64,000 nt of DNA from Rhytidiadelphus loreus (GCA_947034895.1 OX344765.1:50101001-50165000); one strand, 5' to 3'. Counted from the first letter of the stretch, positions 46,877-60,583 are shown. Translations and numbers: made by a program. The notes: a model not told the origin generated them from the letters alone.

Positions 46877-49854
46877 ATGGCTATGGCGGCGTCGGCAATG
46901 ATGGAGTCCTTGTTTCAAAGGACATTGGACGATCTGGTGAAAGGCTTGCGGCTGCAAATGATAGGCGAGTCGCGATACTTGGCGAAAGCGTTGGAGGAGG
47001 TTCGGAAGGAGATGAAGTCCACGGACCCTGTCATTAAGGTGACTGCTCTTCAGAAACTTACATACTTGCACATGGCCTGTGGAGCTGACATGTCGTGGGC
47101 ATCGTTTCACATAGTGGAGGTTATGACCATGCCCAAATTTGCGCACAAAAAAGTGGGCTACCTCGCGGCGGCACAGAGCTTTCATGAAGGAACTGATGTT
47201 CTGGTCCTCACTACAAACTTACTTAGAAAGGACATGGGAAGTAAGAACGAGTATGAGACAAGCATGGCCATCGAATGCCTGTCGCGGATTTTGAATGCGG
47301 ATCTGGCGGCTGCTCTGACCCCGGAAGTATTCACCTTGATGGCCAGTAGCCGGAGTTTCCTACGTAAGAAGGCTACCCTAGTGTTATTGAGGGTTTTTGT
47401 GAGGTTCCCTGATGCCATCAGGGTCGCTTTTAAACGGCTTGTGGAGAAGATGGAGGACGCGGATCCACAGGTAGTGTGTGCTGCAGTAAGCGTTTTGTGT
47501 GAACTTACTTTAAGAGATCCTCGGGCGTATCTTCCTCTTGCACCCGAGTTTTATAGACTGTTCGAAAACTCCATCAACAATTGGCTCTCAATTAAGCTGG
47601 TGAAAATCTTTGGCGCTTTGACTCCCCTGGAACCCCGCTTGGGACGCAAAATAGCAGGGCCTTTGTGTGATCACATGAGAAAGACGCATGCAAAATCACT
47701 GCTGTTTGAATGCATCCGCACGGTGACGCTTGGGTTGATTGAGCATGAGGGAGCTGTTAAGCTATGCGTGGAGAAACTGAGGGAAAACATGGCGCTTGGG
47801 GATCCGAATTTGAAGTACTTGGGCTTGAAAGCGCTTGCTGCCTTAATGGATTCACATCCATGGGCTCTGGAATCAAGTAAGGAAGTCATTATCAAGTGTC
47901 TGAACGACGGGGATTTAAGCATACAGAGGAGCGCTCTCGTTCTGATTATGGGAATGGTTTCTGAAAGCAATGTTGAGGAAACAGTGCAGGTGCGAATTAA
48001 TAAAATAATTATCTGGATCAAAACTTGCATCGCTTTGGGGGGTTTGCATTATTGACCAGTGTTGTTATGCTGGTAGTATGTATAGTTTTGTTCGCAATGC
48101 GAATTGGGCGGCGAGGTCCACAGGCTCCAGATTCTCAAACGCCTCAAGTGTGTATTAACACCAATTTCGACTTTGCTTTGCAGGTTTTACTGCGCTATGC
48201 GCAGTCAGCAGACGCGGACTTCTGCAACGAACTAGTGTCGTCAATACTTCAGACATGTAGCCGGGTTCGGTATGAGCTCATTTCTGATTTTGGCTGGTAC
48301 GTATCAGTTTTGGCGGACATCGCTCGCATCCCCCACAGTGAACATGGAGATGAAGTAGGTCGCCAGCTCGTGGACATTGCACTCCGGGTGGAATCTGTAC
48401 GGACAGATGTGGTGAGAGTCTCACGTGGCCTTCTTGTCGACCCCGCCTTCCTTGGGAGACCTGCATTGCGAAGTGTGCTTTGTGCGGCAGCTTGGATAGT
48501 TGGAGAATACATTGAACGAGCACCTCTCGGACCTTATGAAATCTTGGAGGCTCTTCTCCAACCTCGCACTAGTCTTCTGCCTTTCTCTGTACATGCGGTC
48601 TATCTTCAAGGGGTCTTGAAGGTTTTTGTATCATATGCCAATAGCAAATCTCTTGGAAAGTCCCAAGTCCCTGAGCAAGAGGAATCTGGTGGGCCTGGTG
48701 ATGGAGGGTCATTGCATGCGGCGGTGGAATTGATAAAAGAGAATGTGTCTCCTTTGGTGAGTAGCGTGGACATGGAAGTGCAGGAGAGGGCGTGTAATGT
48801 ACTGGGATTGATTCAACCGTTTGAGGATCCCCAAAATGCGGGGAGAATGAAGGAAGGGTTTGAAACGTTAACTGCCCTGAGCGAGGTGTTTTCATTAGAA
48901 TTGGGACCTGTTTCTGTGCATGCACAGGGGAGAGTTTCATTACCTAACGGTCTTTCAACCGAAGAGAATCTTGATGCTCTAGGTCCTGTTGACAGCAATG
49001 ATGATGTGTTCCTGCACGCTGGAGAGGCAAGATCTAGCACAACTTATCGAGAATGGGAAGCTGAGTTCAACTTCCAACCACCAAGCAAAGAAAATTCTTC
49101 TGCTGTGGATTCAAGTGCTGCGTTGTTACAGCAGCATCGTCATAGACATGAGAGTTTTTATTTGCCAAGTGATGCACCCTCTGTGGATTATCCGCCCCCT
49201 CAGCTTACAGCATCCACGGAAGCAGCGTCTCACGCACCATCTGATTCATCTATTTTCAATGATAGTTCCCTGTTGCGGGCTAAGCCCCGACAAGGGAAGG
49301 CACGCAGGCCAGTAGTTGTTGCGTTGGATGACGAAGATGATTTGCCTGGAGTTTCAGTACCTGTGAGTAAAAAAGGGTTGAAGGATGAGTTGGTGTTTAC
49401 TGCAATACGAGATGCACTTTCTGCAGACGGGAACAAGGGTCACAGTGCTGCTGACGGTTTAGAGAGTTCTCTTGCTGCGTCCTCTTCAAGGAAGTCTTGG
49501 CATAGCCATCGGTCTGTGAAGAACAGAGAGAAGACTGGTCCCAGGGAGGCTGATGAAGGGGGAGGTGATACGGGTGACTGTCTGGGTAACGAAGTTGGCA
49601 GGCAAGCATCAGATGTCGGTCATAAGGAGCACAGGAGGAGCAGACATAGACCCTCTAAACACGAGATACTGGTTTTACCGAATAAGGACGGGTCTAGTAG
49701 TGAAAATGACAAGGAAGGTACATTCCAACTCAGCGAAAAGACACACAAAAAGAAACACAAACATCGATCTTCTCATCGGCACAACCGACGTCAGGGCAAA
49801 AGTCCTGTTTCCGCGCCCCAAAATACAGGCCCGATTCCTGATTTTCTCCTCTAG
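46877..49854 (+). CDS. AP3D: AP-3 complex subunit delta
   Basis: Two coding exons, 46877-47989 and 48184-49854, joined in phase 0 (donor CAG/GTGCGA, acceptor TTTGCAG), encode about 927 residues (Arabidopsis delta-adaptin about 869). The start is at MAMAASAMMESLFQRTLDDL; ATG 46883 is an alternative. The N-terminal adaptin/HEAT region is very clear: GADMSWASFHIVEVM, HKKVGYLAAAQSF, NEYETSMAIECLSRI, LTPEVFTLMASSRSF, RKKATLVLLRVF, LAPEFYRLF, DPNLKYLGLKALA, then across the splice RYAQSADADFCNELVSSIL and DFGWYVSVLADIARIPH. A Ser/Asp-rich hinge, a Lys/His-rich basic tail and the conserved C-terminal IPDFLL follow. Delta is a large subunit of the AP-3 adaptor, which sorts cargo from Golgi/endosome to the vacuole (tonoplast proteins). 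No lesion is seen. It is the best conserved single-copy type gene in the window. Confidence 0.97.
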
Positions 49855-50700
49855 AAAGTTGTTAGTCTTTGGTGAAAGTCCTCCAGCTCTCTCTGCCCCT
49901 GTAAATGCAGACTGCATTTTTCTGCATGTGCCCAGAGCCCATACTCTTGAAGCAGGTTCCAAGAGGGACTTACCGTAGTACCGGTAAGGGACTTAGCGTA
50001 GTACCGTAGAGAATACCTGGTATTGGCATGGACATGAAAATCGAAGAGTTGAATTGGAGCAGACTGCATTTTCTTCTCTTTTTTGCGGAGTAGCCTTGAT
50101 CAGAAATTCAAGGGACGCTTGTGCAGAGGCAAGCATCTAGAGTGCCTCAACTGCAGCAATCGAGGGGAGTTTCTTCATCGAGGTATGCGTGCCTATCCAT
50201 TAAAAGTATATACCTCTGGGTCAGTGTCTTATTGTTGCCCTGACCCACAAATTAGGCAGATGCAGCTGCTGCTTAGATTTAATTCGTTGCCAGCAGCGTC
50301 TAACTTACTGTAGCTGCTAATTCAATGTTTCAGTACCGCAATATAGTTCTGGTATTTTCTTTTTCTTTCTTGGTTCCATCTTTTTGCAGGTTTGCCTTCC
50401 ATTGGCTATTAGGATCATAAATGAATGACGGTCTCTCCTCTTTTGCAGATTGCCGGAGACAGATCAACGCGAAGGGCGCTGTATCATGATGTAATAATTG
50501 GATGGGAATTATCGTAATGTTACTGCTGAGTGTGTATCCACCTAGGTAAAATTGAGCTATTGTTCTCTTTCTCTCTCCTCCCTCAGCATTTATACCAGAA
50601 ATTAGATTTCCTTGCAAGTTGCCCTCGATGTGCATTGTTCTGTTTACTTGCTAAAGCGCTTGCCTGATTAATATGAATAAAGTGGTTCTCAACCCAGGGA
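49855..50700 (+). other. Probable 3' untranslated region of AP-3 delta
   Basis: This is less AT-rich than the intergenic DNA and lacks a continuing frame. It contains two near-identical GTAGTACCGGTAAGGGACTT-like phrases at 49976-50005. A 3' UTR intron is possible. Confidence 0.4.
50676..50681 (+). terminator. Candidate polyadenylation signal
   Basis: AATAAA in ATATGAATAAAGTGG, about 820 bp after the AP-3 delta stop codon. Plant signals are loose, so the actual cleavage site is unverified. Confidence 0.3.
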
Positions 50701-51112
50701 CGCTGGAAATTTTTGCAAGTAAAACGAGTGTTTTATGCCAGCCTCATTGGAATGCATGACTTACAAGTGTTCTCAAAAGTAGAGTGGAGACTTCAGTGCT
50801 GTTTAATACCCCAGATCCAGCTAGGGTGCTTGGTCTTATGCTGCAGCTCATGAAATGTATTGTTATTTTCAAGACAATGCTTTTTTTGCTGGCACTAGAT
50901 CTTCCTAAACCTACCCCATTCTGTGAATTTAGTGAGTGGACGCCGCTTTTCTGATCCTTCCTCTCGCAATATTTTTCTCCAGATTGATCAGATTTATGCT
51001 TTACTTTTTCCAAGTCATGTCAGAATATTTTTGTCATGTTTGACACTATTGATTATTGAGTACTGAGTATTGAGGTTAATGTTTTTGTCACGTGAAAGGG
51101 GGAAAACGGGTC

Positions 51113-51530
51113 TGAAAAATGACGATTGAATGAATTGAATGAATGCAGCCATGGGGTTTATACACTTGAAAAATGACAATTGAATGAATTGAATGAATGC
51201 AGCCATGGGGTTTATACACTTGGCAAAGGTTTCACCCGTGCTGGGGTTATCATTGCGGAGGTGTAGGAAGTAAGTCACATCCAAGAGAGAAGAATAGGCC
51301 TCTTGTGGTAAGTTTGCAATGGGAAGCTACATGTCATTGTTTTGACCACCTAGTGCTACTCTTCATGAATTGGAAGCCATATATTTTTGGCTTGGACCAC
51401 CTAATTCTTCACTTAGTTAAAAATTTATCCCATGTGGTTAGATTCTAACCATCTTACTTTGTGTGTACTTCACTTATGATTGAACTTAGTTGAAAATTTA
51501 TCCCATGTGGTTAGATTCTAACCATCTTAC
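51113..51530. repeat. 54-bp and ~73-bp tandem duplications
   Basis: TGAAAAATGAC(G/A)ATTGAATG through GGGTTTATACACT is repeated at 51113 and 51167. AAATTTATCCCATGTGGTTA with GATTCTAACCATCTTACT is repeated about 73 bp apart (51421 and 51494); its GGTTAGATTCTAACC core is palindromic. Confidence 0.85.
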
Positions 51531-52087
51531 TTCATGCACTTGGGAGTCATATTATAGATGAAATAGTTTGAATTTGAGACAAACATCCTATTTAATAAAT
51601 TGAATTTGAGACAAGTGTCCTATAGACAATGATAGTGTATAGATATTCCAAAGGTTCAAATTAAAGAGGTTTAAGTATAGTATCCAAGTAAAACTTTGGC
51701 TCTTGAGAGATTCAAATATACTATTGCACTTTTATAAGAGGCTCCAAAATTGACACCTTTCTACTAGCTAGTATGCCTTGTGTTGTTACCACAATATAAT
51801 AAAATAAAGTAAAAATAATTTTTTATTTTCTAAATCATAAAAACTTATAAATTCAATTTTTACCATGAATTGGAACGCCACAAAACAAAGTCTATGCACC
51901 TTTTTTCATAGAAAGCTTTCCAATGGTACCATGAACACGACTAGGAGACATACAATTCTAAAAAACAAAAACGCGATTTTTTTGTTTCAACGCGAAGAAT
52001 AAAAAAACGCAAATTTTTTATTTCAGAAATTTGTTGATGATCGAAGCAACCAAATTTGTTGAGCCTGATTTTCTACTAGTGATTTTA

Positions 52088-53136
52088 CCCCTGAACGTTT
52101 TTTGGCGATTGTTTGTTAACTGATTTTCTACTAGTGATTTTACCCCTGAATGTTTTTTGGTGATTTCATTGTAACAAACAAATAGCCTCATTTTACCCCT
52201 AAACGTTTTTTGGCAACATAGCGATTTGGGGCACCTTACTACAAACAGAATTTTTATTTATTTTCTTTGAAAATTTCACACAATGTATGCCTAGGAGTAG
52301 CTTTAAGGCTCAACAATTTTCATAACTTTTGACTTCATGGTTCAAAAGTTATTGCATGATATGTAATTTTCAATTTTTGGCACGCAACTCGGGCAGAAAA
52401 AAACTTCTTTGAAAATCACTTTTAAAAAATAAATAAAAATTGAAATTGGTATTCCAGATTTATATATACGTGGAAAACTTTGAATTATTCCATTTTCATT
52501 CCATTTTCATTGATGAAATGAAAGTTATGAGGAATTTTAGTTTGGGTTAGTTTGTGGGTAGTTGTGGAATCTCTAGTCTAAAATAAACTTTGAAGTCCTT
52601 TATTTAACTCAATTTTAAATATTTTTGAAAAAAAATAAAAATATTAGGTGTATATTGTTTATTACATTATTAAAACCATTGGGATTGGCATTTTTCAATT
52701 CTATAAATAAATTGTTTACAATTTAGTATTTTTAATCATTCTCTACTTTTTTCTACTTACTATTTTTTTCCTATATATTGTACAATTCCAAATTATCTAA
52801 AAAATTTCAAGCATGGAGCCAACTTGACTTGAAGAATTAATCCAAAGAGTAACCACCATTTTGGACATTTTTTCATATAGATGTGACCTTGTGAAGTGCA
52901 GTTGCCCATATTTTCACAGGGCCAAAAAAAGGATTTTTTCACTTCAAACATTAATATTTTGCAATCTACATGGTGGAAACTTCTGAAATTTTTTCCACAT
53001 CTTTTAAAACTATATTACTACAAAATCCTATGGTTACATGCGCCCAGAAATGTTTTCCATCTAAAATTTAGTGCTTGTAAATGCAAGGGCAGTTTGGAGC
53101 AGTTTTGGTGAAAACATAGTCTCTAACGTTTAGGGG
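52088..53136. mobile_element. TTAA/CCCC-family element with three stacked left ends
   Basis: The right end, inverse of CCCCTAAACGTTAGAGAC, is followed by TTAA at 53137-53140. The left terminus ATTTTACCCCT(G/A)AA(C/T)GTTTTTTGG occurs three times, with CCCC at 52088, 52143 and 52196. The innermost one gives a 941-bp element. The body (CATGGTTCAAAAGTTATTGC, ATTCCATTTTCATTGATGAA, AAGCATGGAGCCAACTTGAC) matches the 30407-31307 copy in inverted orientation. Confidence 0.72.
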
Positions 53137-53140
53137 TTAA

Positions 53141-54879
53141 GTTATAAACTAGTATGCCCTATACCATTGCCACACCCAAAATAAGGGTGGATATAATTTT
53201 TTAATTTGTAAAAATTGTAAAACTCAATATATTTTATGCACAAAGGAGTGAAGGGCATTTCTAATTTTCTAGTTTGTAAAAACTTTGAAATTCAATATAT
53301 TTTATGCACGAAGGAGTGAAGGGCTTTGTTGTGTATGTCAAGGTTGCATTCTTGATATAAATAGAGAGCTTTATGCACAAGAGGAGTGTAATGGCTTTGT
53401 TTTGTGGTGTTTGGACATGCAATGAAAAAATTATGATTTTTTCCAAAATAAAAGATAATTTAATTTAATTTTCAAATTCATAAAAACTTTGAAATTCAAG
53501 ATCTTTCACATTGTAGGTCCAAATGTCTCAAAACAAAGCCCGTGCACCCTTCCTTGCCTCTGCACCCCTCCTTGCAAAGAGCTTTCAATGGTTTTGAGAA
53601 TACAACTAGACACCTTACAGTTTCTTAGATCTCAGCATATCAAACAAACAGATTAAACAACCTAACTTAATGTATACATATTTTGTCCATGAATGATCAC
53701 CTACTTTCATTTAAAATTACTAGAACTATCGCATTCTTGGTAACACTTGCACTAGTGCAATGTTAGGTTCCAATACTAATCATGGATTCCCCATTCCTCC
53801 ATTATTCCCATCACTCAACTCCTACAAGACACTAGATATGCCATTTTATGGTATGGAATGGAACTTCCATTGATGTTCAAATGCTCAATGGTGACAATAC
53901 TCACCATCAACGCTAATTTCCCTTAAATGGTACCCAACCCCCTACTAGGCCCAAGCAACCTCATTTTGAGACTCACCCAAGAATTCATTAACTAAGACTC
54001 AACGTTGCACTCTAGCATGAAGCGAGACACCATCCAATCTTTATCAAAGAATGTTCAAGAGTGCTCTACATTGTCATAAAGGCGCCAAAGACGCTCCATC
54101 ACCAACCTCACCGCTATTAGGCACTTTAGCTCACTACAACACTTTTCAGGAGTGAAAGATGAGACCACCCCCTCTTCATAATACTCTTTGCATATTAGAT
54201 AGACCCTTTGGTCCTATGATTTACTTAGCGTCTCCATCCTCTTTTGTTTGCCTATAACTTCTAGCTCATAACTAAGCTCTTCACAAGCCTTAACATTCTA
54301 GAATCCTCGTCTCTTTAGCTTTTCAATGGTATATGGCATACCCTATTTTGACAAGGGATTCCTTCCTACACCCCTATGTCCCACAACTTGGGCTCAAGAC
54401 TAGAATACTACTACCAACTTTGAAGAGTTGTGTCTCTTGACTCACAACTTGAATCCTTGCATCCTTCAAACCCATAGGTGTGTGCTCTCACTAGATTTCC
54501 AAGCATGTATACCACCCACCCGTTTTGTTTTGACCAAAGCACTACGGCATCATATTTGCTCATGACTCTTCATTTCTTTTCATTTAGTCTCTTGCAAGGT
54601 TTGGAAGTCACCCCAAGGTCCCCATTGTTCACTAAAGTATCACATACATGCTTTGTAGTGAGGGTCATGACAAGAAGGTTTCAAGAGCAATCAACAAGAG
54701 TTGAAAAGTTCTTTAGATCTACTAATGGGAGCTCAACATTTTGTACTTATGAATGTGGCTTTAAAGGGAGTCTAGTGGGCATGAATAGGTACCCTCTACT
54801 TTCAACTTGAAAATTCATAAAATATTATGTGAGTATCAAAAAAATTCCAAACAACTTGGGTTGATTTTTACTGAGTAGT
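53141..54879. other. No gene recognised; ~75-bp duplication
   Basis: CAATATATTTTATGCAC(A/G)AAGG with GAGTGAAGGGC occurs near 53226 and 53296. The block 53750-54800 is less AT-rich and shows scattered coding-like text on both strands, interrupted by many stops; I could not identify it. Confidence 0.4.
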
Positions 54880-54883
54880 TTAA

Positions 54884-55250
54884 CCCCCAAAGGTCCGAAC
54901 ACATTTTTTTGGCAACATAGTGATTTGGGGTAGCTCACTATAAATATTATTTTTATTTTTTTTCTTTGAAAATTTCACACAACATGTGTCCGAGGAGTAA
55001 ATGTAAGGCGCAATAATTTTCATAATTTTTGACTACATGATAAAAAAAGTTATTGCATCGTATGTAATTTTCAAAGGACAATGGGCAATTTAGGCAACCC
55101 AAAAAACTTCTTTAAAAATCACTTTTTTAAGAATTAAAAATTTGAGATTGGTTCTTTAGATTTATATATACATGGAAAGCTTTGAATCATTCCATTTTGA
55201 TTAATAAGATGAAAGTTATGAGGAATTTTAGTTTGCAAGGAAGACTTGTT
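54884..55250. mobile_element. TTAA/CCCC-family left part, truncated
   Basis: TTAA at 54880-54883 precedes CCCCCAAAGGTCCGAACAC. The following 360 bp match 52196-52560 (GGCAACATAG, GAAAATTTCACACAACATGT, TTTATATATACATGGAAAGC, ATGAAAGTTATGAGGAATTT). Homology stops near 55250, without a right terminus. Confidence 0.65.
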
Positions 55251-55289
55251 GATTTTGCTACAATACTCATGAATTTTTTCTTGAGTACT

Positions 55290-55299
55290 TAAAAAATAA

Positions 55300-55333
<34 letters not shown>

Positions 55334-55335
55334 TA
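55290..55335. repeat. (AAT)n microsatellite
   Basis: About a dozen perfect AAT/ATA triplets in a row from about 55300 to 55333. Confidence 0.95.
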
Positions 55336-58160
55336 GCCCTTTGTAAGATGATTATAGCATAGGAAGATTATAGCGTAGAAATTATAGAATAATTCTTTAA
55401 CTAAGAGAATAAAAAAACTAAAATATCTCAAAAAATAGATATTTTAATGTTTTATTTTGTAAAAAAAATCATGTTTTTTGGTATTTAGGCTCATAATTAA
55501 GTGGTTTTGATTGCTAGGAATGTTTGGGGAGTATTTTTCCACCTTCAACTAAGCTTGACTTTGACCATTAGAGTTCTACGTTTTGGCATATAATTCAAGA
55601 TTACCTCGAACAAATCTCCTAATAAGAGATAATATAAGTGATCATTTTGGTGAATAACTTTGAAGACCAACTCAAAGCTTGTAAGAAAATCTTTTCTAAT
55701 GATCAAAATATATACTATGGTTAGATGTTATCAAAAAATTGTCAATGGTTTTTTACATAAAAGGTTGTACAATCTTGAATTCTACTTAGCATGAAATTCA
55801 ATACTTTATTTGACATTTTGGGAAAAAAAAATATAGTCACGATGAAACAATATCAGTTGCCATGACATTGTTTGTAATTTTTTGTATTTCACTCCACTAC
55901 ATCAAACACTTAATTTCAAGCACCAATTGATGAGATGCTCAATGGATTCAAAGTAGATGATTGAATGATTTTGATTTCAAACCTTCCTTTTCAGTCTCTA
56001 ACAGGTTTTCAAATCTTGCAAATTTTTGCACTTAGATTTAGCAAGACCTAATTACAAAGGCTAAATCTAATCAAATTATCAATACATAAAAAAATAATCT
56101 ATTGAAAAACTAGCTACCAACATTCACTTGACATTTGGCTTTGAGAGCTATGAGAGATTTTCACCACAAGTGCCAAAGAATTCACCCTAGAATTGGTCAG
56201 CGAGGAGTGTATGGGACTCTAACCTAGATTGCCTTTCAAATAATGGACTCTACAATGTTCTTGGTAATTTTTTTATTTAAACGACTTTGAATGAAAAAAG
56301 GGCAGCACATCTAAATCACTCTAAAATGTGTCCTACCCTCTTAAAATTACCCTAATGCATACCTTCAAAGGTTAGGGCAACCTATTAGGCCTGAATCTCA
56401 ACAAAACCCTCCAATTTGGATCCAAAATAGGTCAAATGGGGTCTTAAAAACTAGTCACAGCACACAATCATCCACTCCAAACATCCAATTTTCTACATGC
56501 ATTGACCTACATGCGTCTCACTAAATCACTGGATCCCATACTACTAAGGTAGAACAATCCATTGTAGTCAGATGATCCATTGTGGACACCTAGGGATTGA
56601 CTCCATTATGGATTTTTTCAATATGTGGGATTTTGGCCACAATGCATGTCTCACATGACAATAATGGAGTGATTAGTGACTTCATTAGGAACTTCCAACT
56701 TTTCAATATGAATTCATTGTAAGAATTGACTTCTTAGGCCTTCCATGTTAGAAAATATTATAACTACTTTAGGCAAGTTAACATTTTTTTTCACTTTTGA
56801 TCATTTACACTCCAACCTTAATTTTAGTCCAATTTGGGTAGGGCTTCTACACTTGCTCTAAAATCCAAAAAAATGTACTCACTCATTATGCATTCTTAAT
56901 CATATAAAATATCTTAAAATCAAGAAGCATTGCACCTACAATATTCTCCATGACAATGTGCAATGAAAATTACAAGTACTCAATTACAATTGTAAAAAGA
57001 ATACACAAAACCTCAAATTGTACTTCTTCCTAGGGACAACAAACCTTCTTCCACGAAATATTATATAGGATTCAGCCTTGGAGAGGTTCGTTTCAAGCTG
57101 GTTCTCGTTGCTGGGAACTAGCATGTGCTACCAGAAAAAAAAATATTAAAGTATATATATATATATATATTAATATTAATAAATATTTTTTTTATTTTAT
57201 TTTTAATAATTGTTGATGTGGTTGTCTCTTGACCACATTAGAATCATGTGTGGCGGAGTTCCCAGTGTTTGGGAATGCATGGAAACTCACAGCCTTCTAC
57301 TTCACCAAAATCCCATCTAATGATAGCCACCACCACCTTGTCCAAGATCCAAATGGGGCAAGCTTAGGATTGTTGAAAATTCAACTTCAAGGCACACCAC
57401 CCCTCTAAAATTCAGCATATTCCAAGCTGTCGTTTTCTTGCTATCGCCTTGATGAAGTTGGTAGTCCCCAATTTGGGCAGCAATTGACCTCTTTGTACAA
57501 AATTGGTCGCCCTGACTTCGTCCTTGTTTTGAATTGGGCAAGCCATAGCTTTTTGGAAAGCTATATCTTTTCAAAATTTTAGATTTGTATGCCTTGCCAT
57601 TCTTTTCTTGTTGTTTATCAAAATTGGAAGATCTTTCCAATCTCAAAAAACCCTAATTTTCTTGCATCATCTCCAAGCCAATTTCCAATCTAACCTATAA
57701 AATCCTCTATTTTTCACCTATTTTCTTCCATAAAATGGTGAAACCTACTCAACAAATTGTTGTTAATCTTTCTCTACCCTAATCTCCAATAATTCTTACT
57801 TAAAATGCCCATAAACTACAAAATTGCTTTCAAAACAGACATGCAAACAAAAGTTGGGAGAGAAAGAGAGAGAGCTCCAAACCCTAATTTTGCATATATG
57901 AAATTCTCAAACAGATTATTTTCTTCTAACTACTTTCACCCGACCTTAATTTACTTTTAATTTGCTAAATTAGTACAAGATGTGCCAACTTAGTGCAAAT
58001 TGTGCTAAATTACTATAAATGCACTAATTTACAGCAAATCCCCCTCAATAATTGTAAAATCCTCTAAATTACTGAAAAATCTCCATTTTAGTGTTTCTAT
58101 CACTATTTTAGTGTTCTATAGTAGTAATTTTAGTTTTATTAACTTCTTTTGTGTTTTTTC
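55336..58160. other. No gene recognised; AT dinucleotide run
   Basis: An (AT)n tract lies at about 57150-57170. A 109-codon minus-strand frame at 57317-57646 is Lys/Gln-rich with no recognisable domain. Otherwise AT-rich non-coding sequence. Confidence 0.4.
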
Positions 58161-58164
58161 TTAA

Positions 58165-58383
58165 CCCTTAAACGTCAAGGAGGACGTTTGACGTCTGATG
58201 GACAGGGAATCCTAGTAGTAGGACAAAAGTTTAACTATTCATCTTCCAAATTTTGTTGTGAAAATGGGAGGTCTTCTATAGTAGTTTGACTTCCAATGAG
58301 TGCTTTTGCTATTTCTAAAGCCCATGATTCACACGGTAATGGAAAGTGATGATTTCCAAGGTCACCCCTTTGTCCTTTGAAGG
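58165..58383. mobile_element. 219-bp TTAA-flanked MITE
   Basis: TTAA flanks both sides (58161-58164 and 58384-58387). The termini CCCTTAAACGTCAAGG and inverse CCTTCAAAGGACAAAG are imperfect inverted repeats. It looks like a short, diverged relative of the CCCC family. Confidence 0.5.
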
Positions 58384-58389
58384 TTAATC

Positions 58390-60580
58390 ATTATTTTAGT
58401 ATTTTTCAATTACTTTTAGTTTCATTTCCTACTTTTTGTCTTTTGTTTTTCATTCACTTTGGTATTTTTATATTTTATATTTTTTTTGGTTTGCAATTTG
58501 ATTCTAATCCCATTTCTACCTAAAATATTTGGTTTTCATTTTGGTTTTCTATTTTTGGATTTGTTATCTTTTGGATTTCTTATTTAATTCTACTTTCATT
58601 TTTTTCTATTTAGCAATATTTTGTTTTTTAATTTTATCATCATTCTACCGTTAGCCTAATTTGGTTACTCTACCAAATCTTTTTTAATGCATGATTTTAC
58701 CATTCAGCCTAATTAGGTTACTTTACAAAATCTTGCTTAACATCTTTTTAGCTTAATTTTCCTATTTTTTCCTTATAATTTTTCCCTCGTTTTTTCCCAA
58801 ATGCATTTTCTAATATTTTATTCTAACTTCCTAATATTCCTATCATTACATAATGAAAACCTCTCTAATGGATGATTGTAGGTTAATCATGAATACTAAC
58901 ACTTCTGGACTTGTACATTCATGCATATTATTTATATTTTCCACAATCTAAAAAGTGTACCAATTTGGTGGTTCACAAGAGCTCAAATAGAATGAGGGAA
59001 GGGATAAGTTATGCATAGCTGCACCCATCAATATTCAACTTGGTTATTTGTTTGTCAACATGCCCCAACAAGTGATGTTTCAATATAATAAGTTATAAAT
59101 CAACAAGTGATATTTTGAAATTTTGACGAGAATATTGAAAATCCTAAGAAATAATGAAAACTAGTAAACCGTACTATGCATATGCCTATTGTTCCTTTTT
59201 CCACCTTAAAAAAAATGCAAGAACTTAATATATCACCGATGATGAACTTTAATTGAAAACTTTAATTTTTATTTGGCTAATTAAAATGAAATACCTTGAA
59301 TTGGCTTATAGTAGTCAAGTAATACATAATTAACTAACCACAAAATAGGGTTCAAATTTTACATATATCCCTCATATATTTTGCTTATCTTTGTAGCCCC
59401 AATTGGCTTTGGGGGAAAGGTCCACCTCCAACTTCCTCACGTATAATTTGCGTCAATACTAAGCTTCCTTATCTTTGATCCCAAACCCTTTTGTTGTATT
59501 AGCTACAAACACAATGTCCCTACTCGATATTCCAATTTCATCCATTTGGATGGTCTCATGTTTAGAAGTAGTTTTAGGGTTACAATGAAAGTTTGTCAAA
59601 CAGTGTAAACTATTAACTGAGCTACTAACTTAGATGTTGCAACTATTATATAATATTATAGGAGACCCTATTTGTATCACTATGTACCTATAGTGTACAT
59701 TTTAAACTTTCATATGTGCTTCAATGATATCACTAGTAGCCATGAAGAGGCGCAAATAGTCATATGGTATACATAGGGACTCCTACCTTCAAAGCTAATA
59801 CCTCTCATCTATCCTATGAGAAGCTTGGTTTTAACAACACAAACTCACTTTTCAAGTCACATAACTTTTATATATGTAGACATTATACTCACATCACTTA
59901 TAAAATAAGAAACTAATATCCAAGCTAGGTTATTATAAACTAAATGTTATAAAGGTATTTATATAATTGACTAGGGATTATAAAATTTAATGAAAGTATT
60001 GGGTCATAGTAGATTGATGATCCAAAGTCCCAAATTGACAATGAAGACTTACAATAATTTTCTCAATCACATCAAACTTACTAACAAAAGCATTAGTATC
60101 ACTACCTTGTTGCTTTAAGTATGACTAGATAGTTGTCAGGGTTGCACACACTAAACTATATGCAATTGAAGGCAAAGGCTATAATTCATCTTCTAGTACA
60201 AATTCATCATTTTTTTCTAGTAATTTGTTGAATGGGAGGCAAAGATTGTTCAACTTCAAGTACACTTTCTTCATTTTTTCTTCTAATTTCATGAATGTAG
60301 GTATTATAGTATCCCATCTTCAAGACCAACTTTAAGAATAACATTGAGGTCAAACTTAGTCTCAAATTCAATCTCAATAGTCATAGCAAAGCTATCATTG
60401 GTCACATTTTCATGCCAACTTGCTTATGCCAACTTGTAATAAACTTTGAATGATTACCTTTTGGGATTATGAATTGCATCACCTAACATCCCATGCCATG
60501 CTCATAACTAATATTGTCCATGTAACTAAAAGTGACATTAATAACTATTTCCAATCCCAAAGTGAAAATTAGTCATTATC
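58390..60580. other. No gene recognised
   Basis: AT-rich, T-rich in its first part (58390-58800). No exon, RNA gene or clear repeat is supported. Confidence 0.4.
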
Positions 60581-60583
60581 CAA

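Noticed and set aside
54478..54810. 110-codon plus-strand frame
   Set aside because: Looks partly coding-like, but both strands of 53750-54800 show similar broken text with many stops. No domain could be named.
57317..57646. 109-codon minus-strand frame
   Set aside because: Lys/Gln/Gly-rich, no motif, no splice support.
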